From: Azonexus sp. R2A61
Lineage (GTDB): Bacteria > Pseudomonadota > Gammaproteobacteria > Burkholderiales > Rhodocyclaceae
NCBI RefSeq assembly: GCF_021401135.1
Contig: NZ_JACBFO010000002.1
Location: 496,001-560,000 of the forward strand
Direction: 5' to 3'
DNA: 64,000 nt
Part shown: piece after piece, positions 1 through 7,445 of the stretch
Layout of the letters: each line of letters starts with the position of its first letter
How positions within the stretch are numbered: the stretch's first letter is position 1
Notes under the pieces: model-generated
Databases searched by the model: none
What the model saw: the letters and a program-made list of their open reading frames with translations, nothing else
Told to the model about the DNA's origin: nothing
Made by a program: the position numbers and the translations under genes

Positions 1-1
1 C

Positions 2-808
2 GAACGCGAGCACGCCGAAATGGCCGCCGCACTGATCATGTCGGACGACAACCGCTTCAACCGCGTCGGCGCGCGCATCCACGATGTGACGCATGCGCAC
101 TGGCGGCAGGACCTCGACATTCTGGTCGGCATCGCCGGCAGCCGCCTGCCTTTCATCACCTTGCCCAAGCCCTGCAGCGCCGCCGATGTGGCGGCGCAAA
201 TCGCCGCATTGCGCGAAATCGAAGCCAAACACGGCGTCGACCGCAGGATTCCGGTACACGTGCTGATCGAAACCCACGGTGCGCTGCGCGAAGTCTGGCA
301 GATCGCCGCGCTGGACGGTGTCGAATCGCTCGATTTCGGCCTGATGGATTTCGTCTCCGGCCACCACGGCGCGATTCCCGGCAGCGCCATGAAGAGCCCC
401 GGCCAGTTCGACCATCCGCTGATCGCCCGCGCCAAGTGCGAGATTGCCGCCGCCGCGCTGGCCAACGGCGTCGTGCCGTCGCACAACGTCACCACCGAAC
501 TGAAGGACATCGACACCATCCGCAACGATGCGCTGCGCGCCCGCCGCGAATTCGGCTATCTGCGCATGTGGAGCATTCACCCGAACCAGATCGTCGCCAT
601 TGTCGAAGCGATGCGTCCGGACTTCTCCGAAGTCCAGGCCGCCACGGAAATCCTGATCGCCGCCCAGGACACCGACTGGGGCCCGATCCAGCATGCCGGC
701 AAGCTGCACGACCGCGCCTCCTACCGCTACTACTGGGAACTGCTCGACCGCGCCCAAGTCACCGGCATGGACATTCCGCTCGCCGCCAAGGAACGCTTTT
801 TTGCCTGA
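2..808 (+). CDS. HpcH/HpaI aldolase / CitE-like citrate lyase family protein (5' partial)
   Basis: The reading frame is open from the window edge, so the true start lies upstream; the first internal ATG is at position 20. The protein resembles the CitE/malyl-CoA lyase-like class of TIM-barrel C-C lyases acting on acyl-CoA or 2-oxo acid substrates. Seen features are a strand ending in HVLIETHGALREV, with the Glu typical of the metal site, then a DFGLMDF segment and a C-terminal SIHPNQ motif, all in family order. The substrate cannot be told from sequence. One copy of the dispersed 10-mer lies inside the gene at 236-245. The next gene begins about 50 bases downstream on the same strand. Confidence 0.75.
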   Translation, partial: EREHAEMAAALIMSDDNRFNRVGARIHDVTHAHWRQDLDILVGIAGSRLPFITLPKPCSAADVAAQIAALREIEAKHGVDRRIPVHVLIETHGALREVWQIAALDGVESLDFGLMDFVSGHHGAIPGSAMKSPGQFDHPLIARAKCEIAAAALANGVVPSHNVTTELKDIDTIRNDALRARREFGYLRMWSIHPNQIVAIVEAMRPDFSEVQAATEILIAAQDTDWGPIQHAGKLHDRASYRYYWELLDRAQVTGMDIPLAAKERFFA

Positions 809-810
809 TC

Positions 811-826
811 CTGCGGTCGACCGCAG
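811..826. repeat. Palindromic copy of dispersed 10-mer (CTGCGGTCGACCGCAG)
   Basis: This is a perfect 16-base inverted repeat in the short gap between the lyase stop and truC. It holds the word TGCGGTCGAC on both strands and is followed by an A-rich stretch. As a hairpin it could act as a weak transcription punctuation element, but there is no T-run. Confidence 0.85.
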
Positions 827-857
827 GGAAAGCGCGATTTTCCCCGACACAGCGCCG

Positions 858-1577
858 TTGACCGTGCTGTATCGCGACGAACACATCGTCGCCATCGACA
901 AGCCGGCCAACCTGCTCGTCCATCGCTCGGAAATCGACCGCCACGAAACGCGCTTCGCGATCCAGATCCTGCGCGACCAGATCGGCCATAAGGTCTGGCC
1001 GGCGCACCGCCTCGACCGCGGCACCTCGGGGGTCCTGCTGTTCGGGCTGAGCCCGGAAATCGCCAGTACGCTCGGCCGGCAGTTCGAGGCCGGCACGGTG
1101 ACCAAGCGCTACCTTGCGGTCGTCCGCGGCCATCCGCCGGCACAGGGCGAAATCGACCATCCGCTAAGCCGTCAGCGCGACGATTACGAATTTCGCGGCG
1201 AACGCAGCAGCGACGAGGCACAGCCGGCGCTGACCCGCTATCGCCGGCTGGCGACCATCGAACTGCCGGTCGCCATCGACCGCTATCCGACCAGCCGCTA
1301 CGCCCTGCTCGAGCTCGAACCGGTGACCGGCCGCCGCCACCAGCTGCGCCGCCACCTCAAGCACATCGCCCATCCGATCATCGGCGATTCGACCTACGGT
1401 AAGGGACGGCACAACCGCCATTTCGTGGCCGAACTGGCCTGCGGGCGCCTGCTGCTGGCCTGCACCCGTCTCGGTTTCCGGCATCCGGCTGACAGCCGGG
1501 AAATCGCGGTCGACGCGCCGCTGACCGGCGAATTCGCCGATCTGCTGGCACGTTTCGGGTGGTCGGCGGCTCAGTAA
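858..1577 (+). CDS. truC: tRNA pseudouridine(65) synthase TruC
   Basis: RluA-type pseudouridine synthase; TruC modifies U65 of tRNA-Ile and tRNA-Asp. The sequence follows E. coli TruC closely from the N-terminus (YRDEHIVAIDKPANLLVHRS, then RHETRFAIQ), through the catalytic-Asp motif HRLDRGTSGVLL, to the RNA-binding end GRRHQLRRHLKHIAHPIIGD and a C-terminal RFGW. It is about 239 residues, slightly shorter than the E. coli protein. No ATG lies near the expected start. TTG at 858 or GTG at 864 fit the alignment, and neither has a clear ribosome site. The 3' end overlaps the convergent CBS gene by 7 bases. Confidence 0.9.
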   Translation: MTVLYRDEHIVAIDKPANLLVHRSEIDRHETRFAIQILRDQIGHKVWPAHRLDRGTSGVLLFGLSPEIASTLGRQFEAGTVTKRYLAVVRGHPPAQGEIDHPLSRQRDDYEFRGERSSDEAQPALTRYRRLATIELPVAIDRYPTSRYALLELEPVTGRRHQLRRHLKHIAHPIIGDSTYGKGRHNRHFVAELACGRLLLACTRLGFRHPADSREIAVDAPLTGEFADLLARFGWSAAQ

Positions 1578-2011
1578 CCGATCGCGCTCTCCAGCTCCTC
1601 CATCCGCTCCATGTCGCGCTCCAGCTCGACCATGTCACTGCCCAGCGCATCGCGCGCCGAGACCATGCCGAGCGGCAGGCCGTCATCGTCGACCACCGGC
1701 ACATGGCGGAAGCCGCCCTCGGCCATCATGTGCAGCGCGTAGGCCAGCGGCCGGTCGGCACGGATGGTCTGCGGATTGCCGACCATGACCTCGCTGAGCA
1801 AGGTCGTATCCGGGTCGAGGCCGCGGGCCAGCACCTTGTTCAGGGCATCGCGCTCGGTGAAGATGCCGGCGATCTGGCGGCCATCGACCACCAGCAGCGC
1901 GCCAATACGTTTCTCCGCCATCAGGCGGCTGGCGGCCCGCACCGTCATATTGCGCGTGGCGGTGATCAGGCTGCGGCCATCGATGACATGGCTGATCATT
2001 CGTTTCTGCAT
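1571..2011 (-). CDS. CBS-domain pair protein
   Basis: A 146-residue protein made of two tandem CBS domains and little else. The first covers roughly residues 12-70 (VRAASRLMAEKRIGALLVVD, then IAGIFTERD) and the second roughly 75-135 (RHVPVVDDDGLPLGMVSARD). Such stand-alone CBS pairs usually bind adenine nucleotides and act as energy sensors, but the target here is unknown. The ATG at 2011 was chosen because AGGAGA lies at a good distance upstream and because it opens directly into the first domain. The C-terminus is acidic and probably helical. It is convergent with truC and overlaps it by 7 bases. Confidence 0.8.
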   Translation of the reverse strand: MQKRMISHVIDGRSLITATRNMTVRAASRLMAEKRIGALLVVDGRQIAGIFTERDALNKVLARGLDPDTTLLSEVMVGNPQTIRADRPLAYALHMMAEGGFRHVPVVDDDGLPLGMVSARDALGSDMVELERDMERMEELESAIGY

Positions 2012-2101
2012 GGTTTTGTCTCCTGTGGTTATCGTCGTGGATAAAGCGAACCTTGCGTACACGCAGACAAGCATGTGCGCCAAATGTTCTGACTTTATGA
2101 C

Positions 2102-2111
2102 GTCGACCGCA
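2102..2111 (-). repeat. Dispersed 10-mer copy (TGCGGTCGAC on minus strand)
   Basis: An intergenic single copy of the dispersed word in the gap between the CBS gene start and the end of the periplasmic-binding-protein gene. The rest of this 174-base gap shows no other clear signal. Confidence 0.8.
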
Positions 2112-2185
2112 AGCACCCTCGCCAAACGCCGCCGACACGGGCAATGTCACGGCGGCCGGCAGCCGGATTCGACGACAAAACGGAA

Positions 2186-2620
2186 TCAGGGCTTGAGTTC
2201 GTAGACCACGCGGACGCGGGCATCGGCCTTGGAAATCTCGACGAAACCGATCCCGCCCGGGTGGCTGGCCACCCATCGGACGACCTCATCGGACGACGAC
2301 AACCGCGGCAGCGCCTGCTGACGACCGGTAAACACCAGGCGCGACCAGTAGGCGTCGACTTCGGACAACTCCTTGCCGACCAGCAGGCGGTAGAAATAGG
2401 CGCGATTCGGATGGCTGTCGGCAACATCCACCGGCTCGGCCTCGATCCCGTTGAAAAACTGCCGGTTGCGCCCGAAAAACAGGTTGATGACATCGCTGCG
2501 CGACATCGCCGCGACACCATTGCGGGCGTTGACGATGACCACCAGGTCGGCCTGCGCCCAGCCCGCCGGCAGCAGGCACAGCGCAACGACGACGAGAAGG
2601 CGGCGCAGCGCGGGCTTCAT
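2186..2620 (-). CDS. Small PstS-like periplasmic substrate-binding protein
   Basis: A 144-residue exported protein. A cleavable signal peptide is evident (basic start, hydrophobic VVVALCLLPAGWA, cleavage near AQA). The mature part resembles one lobe of a phosphate-type ABC transporter binding protein: VIVNARNGVAAMSRSDVINLFFGR at the start and HPGGIGFVEI near the end. It is much shorter than true PstS (about 330 residues). Such short forms often accompany sensors or porins rather than transporters. It lies 3 bases after the upstream porin gene, so the two are surely one transcript. The ligand is not determinable. Confidence 0.7.
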   Translation of the reverse strand: MKPALRRLLVVVALCLLPAGWAQADLVVIVNARNGVAAMSRSDVINLFFGRNRQFFNGIEAEPVDVADSHPNRAYFYRLLVGKELSEVDAYWSRLVFTGRQQALPRLSSSDEVVRWVASHPGGIGFVEISKADARVRVVYELKP

Positions 2621-2623
2621 CGG

Positions 2624-3844
2624 CTAGAACACGAAATCCAGCGCCAGCGAAAAGACGTTCATGTCTCCCTGCCAGGTGGCGCGATTTTCCCGACGATAAG
2701 GAAAGATCGATGTCGGATCGCCGCGGATTCCGTCCCATTGCGCGGTCAACGCCACATTGCGCACGACGTCCCAGCGCAGGCCGGCGTACCAGGTACGCTG
2801 ATTGGTCCGCGAATCGGCAACGATATAAGCAATCACCGGATCGGCCGGCAACGCCCGCCCCTTCGAATAAACCCGCGAATAGCCGACGAAGGGCGTCAGC
2901 TTGCCGACGCGGTAACCGACCTGGGCATAGCCGCCCTCGGAGCTTTCCAGCGACTTGCTGCCCTGTTCGATACGATTCAGCATCAGCTGCGCCTGCCACG
3001 GACCGCTGTCGTAAACCAGACCCAGCGAATAGTAATGCGAGCGCTTGTCGCGGACCGACAGATAGTCCAGCTGCTGCGCGTTCAACAGCAATCCGCTCTT
3101 GGCCATCGCCGGACCGTAAGGCAGGTCGCGTTCGAAGCGGATGTTGGCGTAACTGGCCCGCAGTTGCCAGGGGCCATGCTGATATTCGAGGTAAGCACCG
3201 GCCATCGGCGAACCGCCGATATCCCATTGCTCCTCGGCGAGCGGAATCTTGCCCTGCGAAATGCCGTAAAACAGCTTGCCGCGCAGCAGATGCTCGCCGA
3301 CCGGCACGGTCAGCGCCGCATCACCCCCGTGAATGCTGTAGAACGGCAGATACCAGAAGAAATCGCCGGGTGGCCGCACGGTCAGGAAGGAGTACCCGAC
3401 CCAGCGCGAATCGGCCATCATGAAGAATTCGGTACCCAGACGCCCGACGCGCAGGCTCAGGTTGGGCATCGGCTCGTACTTGACGAAGGCCCAGGCGATT
3501 TCGGGCCGGAAACTGTCATCGTAACGATAGCGGCTGATGCCCTGAACCACCGCCTGCCACTGCGGCAGGAACTGCCAGTTGGCCTGCAGACCGAGGACGC
3601 TGTCCACCTTGCCCGTCCATTCATTGCGGGCACCCAGCGGCTGCGACAGGTCGCGCACGAATTCGGCATCGTCGCTGTTCGTGCGAACGACACCCAGCGT
3701 ACCGAAACCGTTGATCGAGAAGCGCCGATCGTCGGTGACATCGGCCCGGGCCGGGCCACCGCCCAGCAGCGCGACCGTCGCGACGGCCAGCAGGCGGCGC
3801 CAGTCCGGCCGGGTTTTCAGAAGATTCGACAACATGCGACGCAT
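2624..3844 (-). CDS. Outer-membrane beta-barrel porin-like protein
   Basis: A predicted outer-membrane barrel of about 406 residues. A signal peptide ends near GGGPARA-DV. The mature protein starts RRFSINGFGTLGVVR, a common opening for beta-barrel porins, shows many alternating aromatic strands, and ends in Phe (LALDFVF), the usual barrel-assembly signal. The start at 3844 is preferred. In-frame ATGs also exist at 3880 and 3835, but a TATAGT box near 3873 would place transcription start downstream of 3880. It forms an operon with the PstS-like gene, suggesting a channel plus periplasmic binding partner. The substrate is unknown. Confidence 0.65.
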   Translation of the reverse strand: MRRMLSNLLKTRPDWRRLLAVATVALLGGGPARADVTDDRRFSINGFGTLGVVRTNSDDAEFVRDLSQPLGARNEWTGKVDSVLGLQANWQFLPQWQAVVQGISRYRYDDSFRPEIAWAFVKYEPMPNLSLRVGRLGTEFFMMADSRWVGYSFLTVRPPGDFFWYLPFYSIHGGDAALTVPVGEHLLRGKLFYGISQGKIPLAEEQWDIGGSPMAGAYLEYQHGPWQLRASYANIRFERDLPYGPAMAKSGLLLNAQQLDYLSVRDKRSHYYSLGLVYDSGPWQAQLMLNRIEQGSKSLESSEGGYAQVGYRVGKLTPFVGYSRVYSKGRALPADPVIAYIVADSRTNQRTWYAGLRWDVVRNVALTAQWDGIRGDPTSIFPYRRENRATWQGDMNVFSLALDFVF

Positions 3845-3908
3845 GACATCCAGAAATCGAAAGACCGGACTATAGCGCATGCCCCCGGGATCATTCCCTG
3901 GCGCATGC

Positions 3909-3918
3909 GTCGACCGCA
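3909..3918 (-). repeat. Dispersed 10-mer copy (TGCGGTCGAC on minus strand)
   Basis: A single intergenic copy just after the stop of the nitronate monooxygenase-like gene and upstream of the porin gene. Confidence 0.8.
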
Positions 3919-3925
3919 ACAGGAC

Positions 3926-5182
3926 TCAGCGCGACTGCGCCTGGGGCAGTGCGACCTGGTGGTCGGTACTGAACTGGTAATCCCTGAACACGTGTTCGGC
4001 ACTCAGCAGCTGATAGCTGCCGTCGGCCTGCTGCACGGTGGTGTCCTTCAGACGCGACGTGGTCTGGCCGCAGGTCCAGATGTCGAAATTGCGCATGTGC
4101 GTACACAGGCAGGTCTTGTCCCACACCTTGACCTTGCGCGCTTCCGGGTGGGCCGCCACTTCGCGGTTGTACGAAGTGATGTAGGAGCACTTGCCGTTGG
4201 CGTCGAGCAGGTAGCCGTAGGCCTCGCAGTTCGGGCGAATGCCGTCGCCGATGCCGGGACTGCCCTTGATCATGCGCATCGGATAGCCGGTCGGCGAAAT
4301 CTGGTTGACCTCGATGTCCTCGTCGCGCGCCTTGAAGTATTCCTGCTTGACCTCGGCCGGCAGGCCGCATTCGTCGGTTACCGTGAAGCGGGTCGCGACC
4401 TGCACCGCGCCGGCGCCCTGTTCGAGGAAGGCAGCGGCGTCGGAACCGGTGAAGATGCCGCCGGCCGGAATCACCGGAATGGCCAGTTGTTCGTCGTGCA
4501 GGAACTGCAGCACTTCGGCGACGATGGTTGCCAGGTCGTACTGCGACCAGTCCATGCCGAAACCCAGGTGGCCGCCCGCCAGCGGGCCTTCGACGACGAC
4601 GTAGTCAGGCAGCCGATTGAGCTTGGCGTTCTTCTTCAGGAACAGCTGCAGCGCGCGGACCGACGACACGATGATGCCCAGCTTGGCATCGCGGAACCGC
4701 GGGTGATCCTCGATCAGCGCAAAGGAACCGAGATGCAGGCCGGCGGCCAGCGTGATGCCGTCGATGCCGGCGTCGAGCGCGGCGGACATGCGGACCTTCA
4801 GCGTCTCCTTCGGCGCGTTCATGGTCAGCTTTTCCATGCAGTTGATGAACACCATGCCGTCGCCACGCTTGCGCGTCATCGTCGCTTCGACGTGCAGACG
4901 GGTCGCTTCAACCAGGCGGCCGAGATCGAACTTGACCGAAGACTTGTCCTCGTTATTCACGTTGTACTTGAACAACGCGAGCTTTTCCTTGACGTGCTTG
5001 GTGTCGTAGCGGCGATCGGAAACCGTGTTGATCATCGCGTCGGAAATGTGGCCGATACCGCCCAGCCGGGCGGCTTCCAGCGCCAGATCGGCGGTCGAGA
5101 TATCGACGCCCATGCCGCCGATCATGATCGGAACCAGTTCATGCTTGCCGAGACGCAAGCGGAAATCGTCAACGCGCTTCAT
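3926..5182 (-). CDS. Nitronate monooxygenase / 2-nitropropane dioxygenase-family flavoprotein
   Basis: A 418-residue FMN-dependent TIM-barrel protein. The N-terminus (LVPIMIGGMGVDIS), the central GPLAGGHLGFG loop and the phosphate-binding IPAGGI followed by AAAFLEQGAGAVQVATRF are hallmarks of the nitronate monooxygenase/FabK-like superfamily. The family oxidises alkyl nitronates, but related members are enoyl reductases or have unknown reactions. A Cys-rich C-terminal part (KTCLCTHMRNFDIWTCG) extends beyond the usual barrel. The ATG at 5182 is chosen because AAGGA lies 5 bases upstream; the in-frame ATG at 5188 overlaps that site. It is divergent from nnrS, suggesting a link to nitrogen-oxide stress, though this is inference. 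Confidence 0.75.
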   Translation of the reverse strand: MKRVDDFRLRLGKHELVPIMIGGMGVDISTADLALEAARLGGIGHISDAMINTVSDRRYDTKHVKEKLALFKYNVNNEDKSSVKFDLGRLVEATRLHVEATMTRKRGDGMVFINCMEKLTMNAPKETLKVRMSAALDAGIDGITLAAGLHLGSFALIEDHPRFRDAKLGIIVSSVRALQLFLKKNAKLNRLPDYVVVEGPLAGGHLGFGMDWSQYDLATIVAEVLQFLHDEQLAIPVIPAGGIFTGSDAAAFLEQGAGAVQVATRFTVTDECGLPAEVKQEYFKARDEDIEVNQISPTGYPMRMIKGSPGIGDGIRPNCEAYGYLLDANGKCSYITSYNREVAAHPEARKVKVWDKTCLCTHMRNFDIWTCGQTTSRLKDTTVQQADGSYQLLSAEHVFRDYQFSTDHQVALPQAQSR

Positions 5183-5345
5183 TGTCATCCTTATGAATCT
5201 GGCCACCCGGCGCCTCCCGCCCCGTCGGCCAAGACCGCAATTTTACGCTATCGCGCCGCTTCCTGCGCGAAACCCGGGGACAGATCAAAGTTTTTGCCGT
5301 GGCAAACGACTAAATTGCGACGCTTCCGACCCCTATTTTCGCCTT

Positions 5346-6503
5346 ATGTTCCGCACATCGCATCCGCTCTGGCTGGCCGGTTTCCGGCCCTTCTTCCTGC
5401 TCGCCGCGCTGGCCGGGCTGGTTCTGCCGCCGCTCTGGGCGATGATTTTCACCGGCTGGACGGCGTCGACCGCAAGTCCGCTCGATCCGCTGCGCTGGCA
5501 CGCCCACGAAATGTATTACGGCTTCGGCTGGGCGGTACTCGGCGGTTTCCTGCTCACCGCCAGCAAGAACTGGGTCGGCATCCGCGGCTATCACGGCGGC
5601 GTGCTGATCGCCCTGAGCTTCGCCTGGCTGCTCGAACGCCTGGCGTTGTCGGCCGGCGCCGGCTGGCCGCCGGTCTGGCTGGCGATCGCCGCTTTCGCCT
5701 TCCTCGGCAGCATCGCCATGCTGCTGGTGTGGACGCTGCTGCGTTACCGCCGGCAGGACAGCTACCGCGACAATCTGTTGTTCGTCGTTGCCCTGCCCGC
5801 CTTCCTGTTTGCCAAGTATCAACTGTTGTACGGCGATTTCGCCGGCGGTGCGGCGATGACGCTGGCCCTGTTCCGGCTGGCTTTCCTGGTCATGCTCGAA
5901 CGCACGCTGACCCAGTTCATGAAAGCTGCCTGCCAGACCGACATCCTGCGCACGCCCTGGCTGGACCTGCCGATCAAGCTGCTCGGCCTGAGCCTGGCCG
6001 GCGTTTTCTGGCTGCCGGCGACGTGGACCGCAGGCCTGTCGCTGCTGCTCGCCGGCCTGTTGCTGATCCGCCTGCCGTTCTGGCGCCCCGACCGGGCCTG
6101 CCGCCGGCTCGACGTCGGCATCATGTTCGTCGGCTATCTGGCGATTGTCGGCCAGTTGCTGCTCGAGGCCTGGACGACGCTGGCCGGCCCGGCCTGGATC
6201 GGCGCGCTGCCGACGCACGTATTCAGCTTCGGCGCGATGGGCTGCGTGATTCCGGCGATGATCGTGCGCATCGCCAACGGTCATACCGGGCGAAAAGTCG
6301 TGTTTTCATCGGTCGACCGCAGCGTGCTGTGGCTGATGCTGGGCGCGCTGCTGATCCGCGTCGGCTTGACCCAGCTGGCGCCGGCCCGCTATGCGTGGTG
6401 GATCGGCCTGGCCGCCCTGTGCTGGCTGGCCGCCTTCGGCCTGCTGCTGGTGCGTTACGCGCCGGTGCTGATGCAGCCGCGCATCGACGGCCGCGAACAC
6501 TGA
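5346..6503 (+). CDS. nnrS: NnrS family haem/copper-containing membrane protein
   Basis: A polytopic inner-membrane protein of 385 residues with about 12 hydrophobic segments. It has the NnrS signature: N-terminal HPLWLAGFRPFFLLA and HAHEMYYGFGWAVLGGFLLTA. NnrS proteins are linked to resistance to nitrosative stress and are often controlled by NO-responsive regulators. Upstream at about 5295-5306 lies a short inverted repeat, TTGCC-GT-GGCAA, but its spacing is wrong for an FNR/NnrR box. Two dispersed 10-mer copies fall inside the gene (5465-5474 and 6312-6321), the first in a frame that reads Ser-Thr-Ala instead of the usual Ala-Val-Asp. Confidence 0.88.
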   Translation: MFRTSHPLWLAGFRPFFLLAALAGLVLPPLWAMIFTGWTASTASPLDPLRWHAHEMYYGFGWAVLGGFLLTASKNWVGIRGYHGGVLIALSFAWLLERLALSAGAGWPPVWLAIAAFAFLGSIAMLLVWTLLRYRRQDSYRDNLLFVVALPAFLFAKYQLLYGDFAGGAAMTLALFRLAFLVMLERTLTQFMKAACQTDILRTPWLDLPIKLLGLSLAGVFWLPATWTAGLSLLLAGLLLIRLPFWRPDRACRRLDVGIMFVGYLAIVGQLLLEAWTTLAGPAWIGALPTHVFSFGAMGCVIPAMIVRIANGHTGRKVVFSSVDRSVLWLMLGALLIRVGLTQLAPARYAWWIGLAALCWLAAFGLLLVRYAPVLMQPRIDGREH

Positions 6504-6513
6504 AGGTCGCGGA

Positions 6514-6819
6514 TCAGAGCACCGCTTCGAACAGTTCGAGTTGCGGCGGGCCGAGGTAGAAATCGCGCGGCGACTGGCCGGCCTGCATGTGCGCCTTGCG
6601 GAAGGCGTCGGACTTAGTCCAGTCGGCGAAGGCCTGCTCGGATTCCCACACCGTGTGCGAGGCGAACAGCGTGCGTACCTCGTCGGTATCGCCGCGCAGC
6701 AGGTTGAAGGAGACGAAACCGGGCACTTCGCTCAGATAGCTGTTGCGGTTGCGCCAGTGGGCGACGAAATCGTCCTCCTTGCCGGGGACGATGCGGAAAC
6801 GGTTCATGGCGAGAAACAT
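6514..6819 (-). CDS. Antibiotic biosynthesis monooxygenase (ABM/IsdG-like) domain protein
   Basis: A 101-residue single-domain protein of the dimeric alpha-beta barrel type. It has the family pattern MNRFRIVPGKEDDFVAHW, VPGFVSFNLLRG, and TVWESEQAFADWTKSDAF. Relatives include haem-degrading monooxygenases and small quinol monooxygenases. The start at 6819 is supported by GGGAG upstream; ATG at 6807 is the alternative. It is convergent with nnrS, leaving only 10 bases between stops. The substrate cannot be assigned. Confidence 0.75.
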   Translation of the reverse strand: MFLAMNRFRIVPGKEDDFVAHWRNRNSYLSEVPGFVSFNLLRGDTDEVRTLFASHTVWESEQAFADWTKSDAFRKAHMQAGQSPRDFYLGPPQLELFEAVL

Positions 6820-6898
6820 GTGAACTCCCGGAGATATCGACTGTGCATGCTTGTTGCTTGACAGGCGGATCATCCCCTCGTCAGCGCTCACACACAAC

Positions 6899-7357
6899 AT
6901 GTTCGATGAAGACGACAAGATCGACTTCGGCGCCCTGCCGGCCGAAGTCGATCACCTGCTCCAGGAAGGCGTTGCCGCCCATTTCAGCGACCGGGCGCTG
7001 GCCGAGCGCCTGTTTCTCGCCGCACTCTCGCTGGCGCCGGACGCCCTGCCGGCACACCGCTGCCTGGTCAAACACTACAACCGTTGTCGACAATTCGACA
7101 GGGCGTTGACCGCCGCGCGCGCCTGGGTCGGCGCTGCCGCCCGCCAGGCCGGTTTGTCCGACAACTGGCTGCAATGGAAGGCCGCGCCGGGCTATGCGCT
7201 GGCCGCGCTGAAGGGGCTGGCCTTCATCCATTTACGGGCCGGCGAACCGGACAAGGCCGACGCGATGATCGCCCGCGTCGTCGCGATGGACCCCGAGGAT
7301 GCCGTCGGCGCTTCGGTGGTGCTGGCGCTGCTCGACGAAACCCGGCTGGCGATCTGA
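6899..7357 (+). CDS. Tetratricopeptide-like repeat protein, function unknown
   Basis: A 152-residue, probably cytoplasmic protein. It has helix pairs spaced as in TPR motifs: RALAERLFLAALSLAPDALPAH, RQFDRALTAARAW, and ALAALKGLAFIHLRAGEPDKADAMIARVVAMDP. The N-terminus is acidic. Such proteins are scaffolds for protein contacts. No partner is suggested by the neighbours. The ATG at 6899 lacks a strong ribosome site; the frame extends upstream but the extra residues look non-native. Confidence 0.6.
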   Translation: MFDEDDKIDFGALPAEVDHLLQEGVAAHFSDRALAERLFLAALSLAPDALPAHRCLVKHYNRCRQFDRALTAARAWVGAAARQAGLSDNWLQWKAAPGYALAALKGLAFIHLRAGEPDKADAMIARVVAMDPEDAVGASVVLALLDETRLAI

Positions 7358-7371
7358 AAAAAGGCGGATTG

Positions 7372-7387
7372 CTGCGGTCGACCGCAG
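7372..7387. repeat. Palindromic copy of dispersed 10-mer (CTGCGGTCGACCGCAG)
   Basis: A perfect 16-base palindrome between the convergent stops of the TPR gene and the cytochrome gene. It lies right beside the terminator hairpin of the cytochrome gene. Confidence 0.85.
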
Positions 7388-7396
7388 CTGCACAAG

Positions 7397-7421
7397 AAAA
7401 ACCGCCCCGTTGCCGGGGCGG
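7397..7421 (-). terminator. Rho-independent terminator of the cytochrome c gene
   Basis: An 8-base-pair GC stem (CCGCCCCG at 7402-7409, CGGGGCGG at 7414-7421) with loop TTGC. Read on the minus strand it is followed by five T residues. It sits 25 bases past the cytochrome stop codon. Confidence 0.85.
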
Positions 7422-7445
7422 AAAGCTGCTACGAGGGGGAGAGGC

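Noticed and set aside
5294-5306. TTGCC-GT-GGCAA upstream of nnrS as an FNR/NnrR site
   Set aside because: The half-site spacing is six bases between TTG and CAA, not eight as in FNR-type boxes, and the ATC/GAT parts are absent.
2144-6559. A very long plus-strand open frame (over 1400 codons) across the periplasmic-binding, porin and nitronate monooxygenase genes
   Set aside because: It is the antisense shadow of well-recognised minus-strand genes and then runs out of frame with nnrS. Its translation is rich in His, Arg and Gln with no domain. High GC creates such frames.
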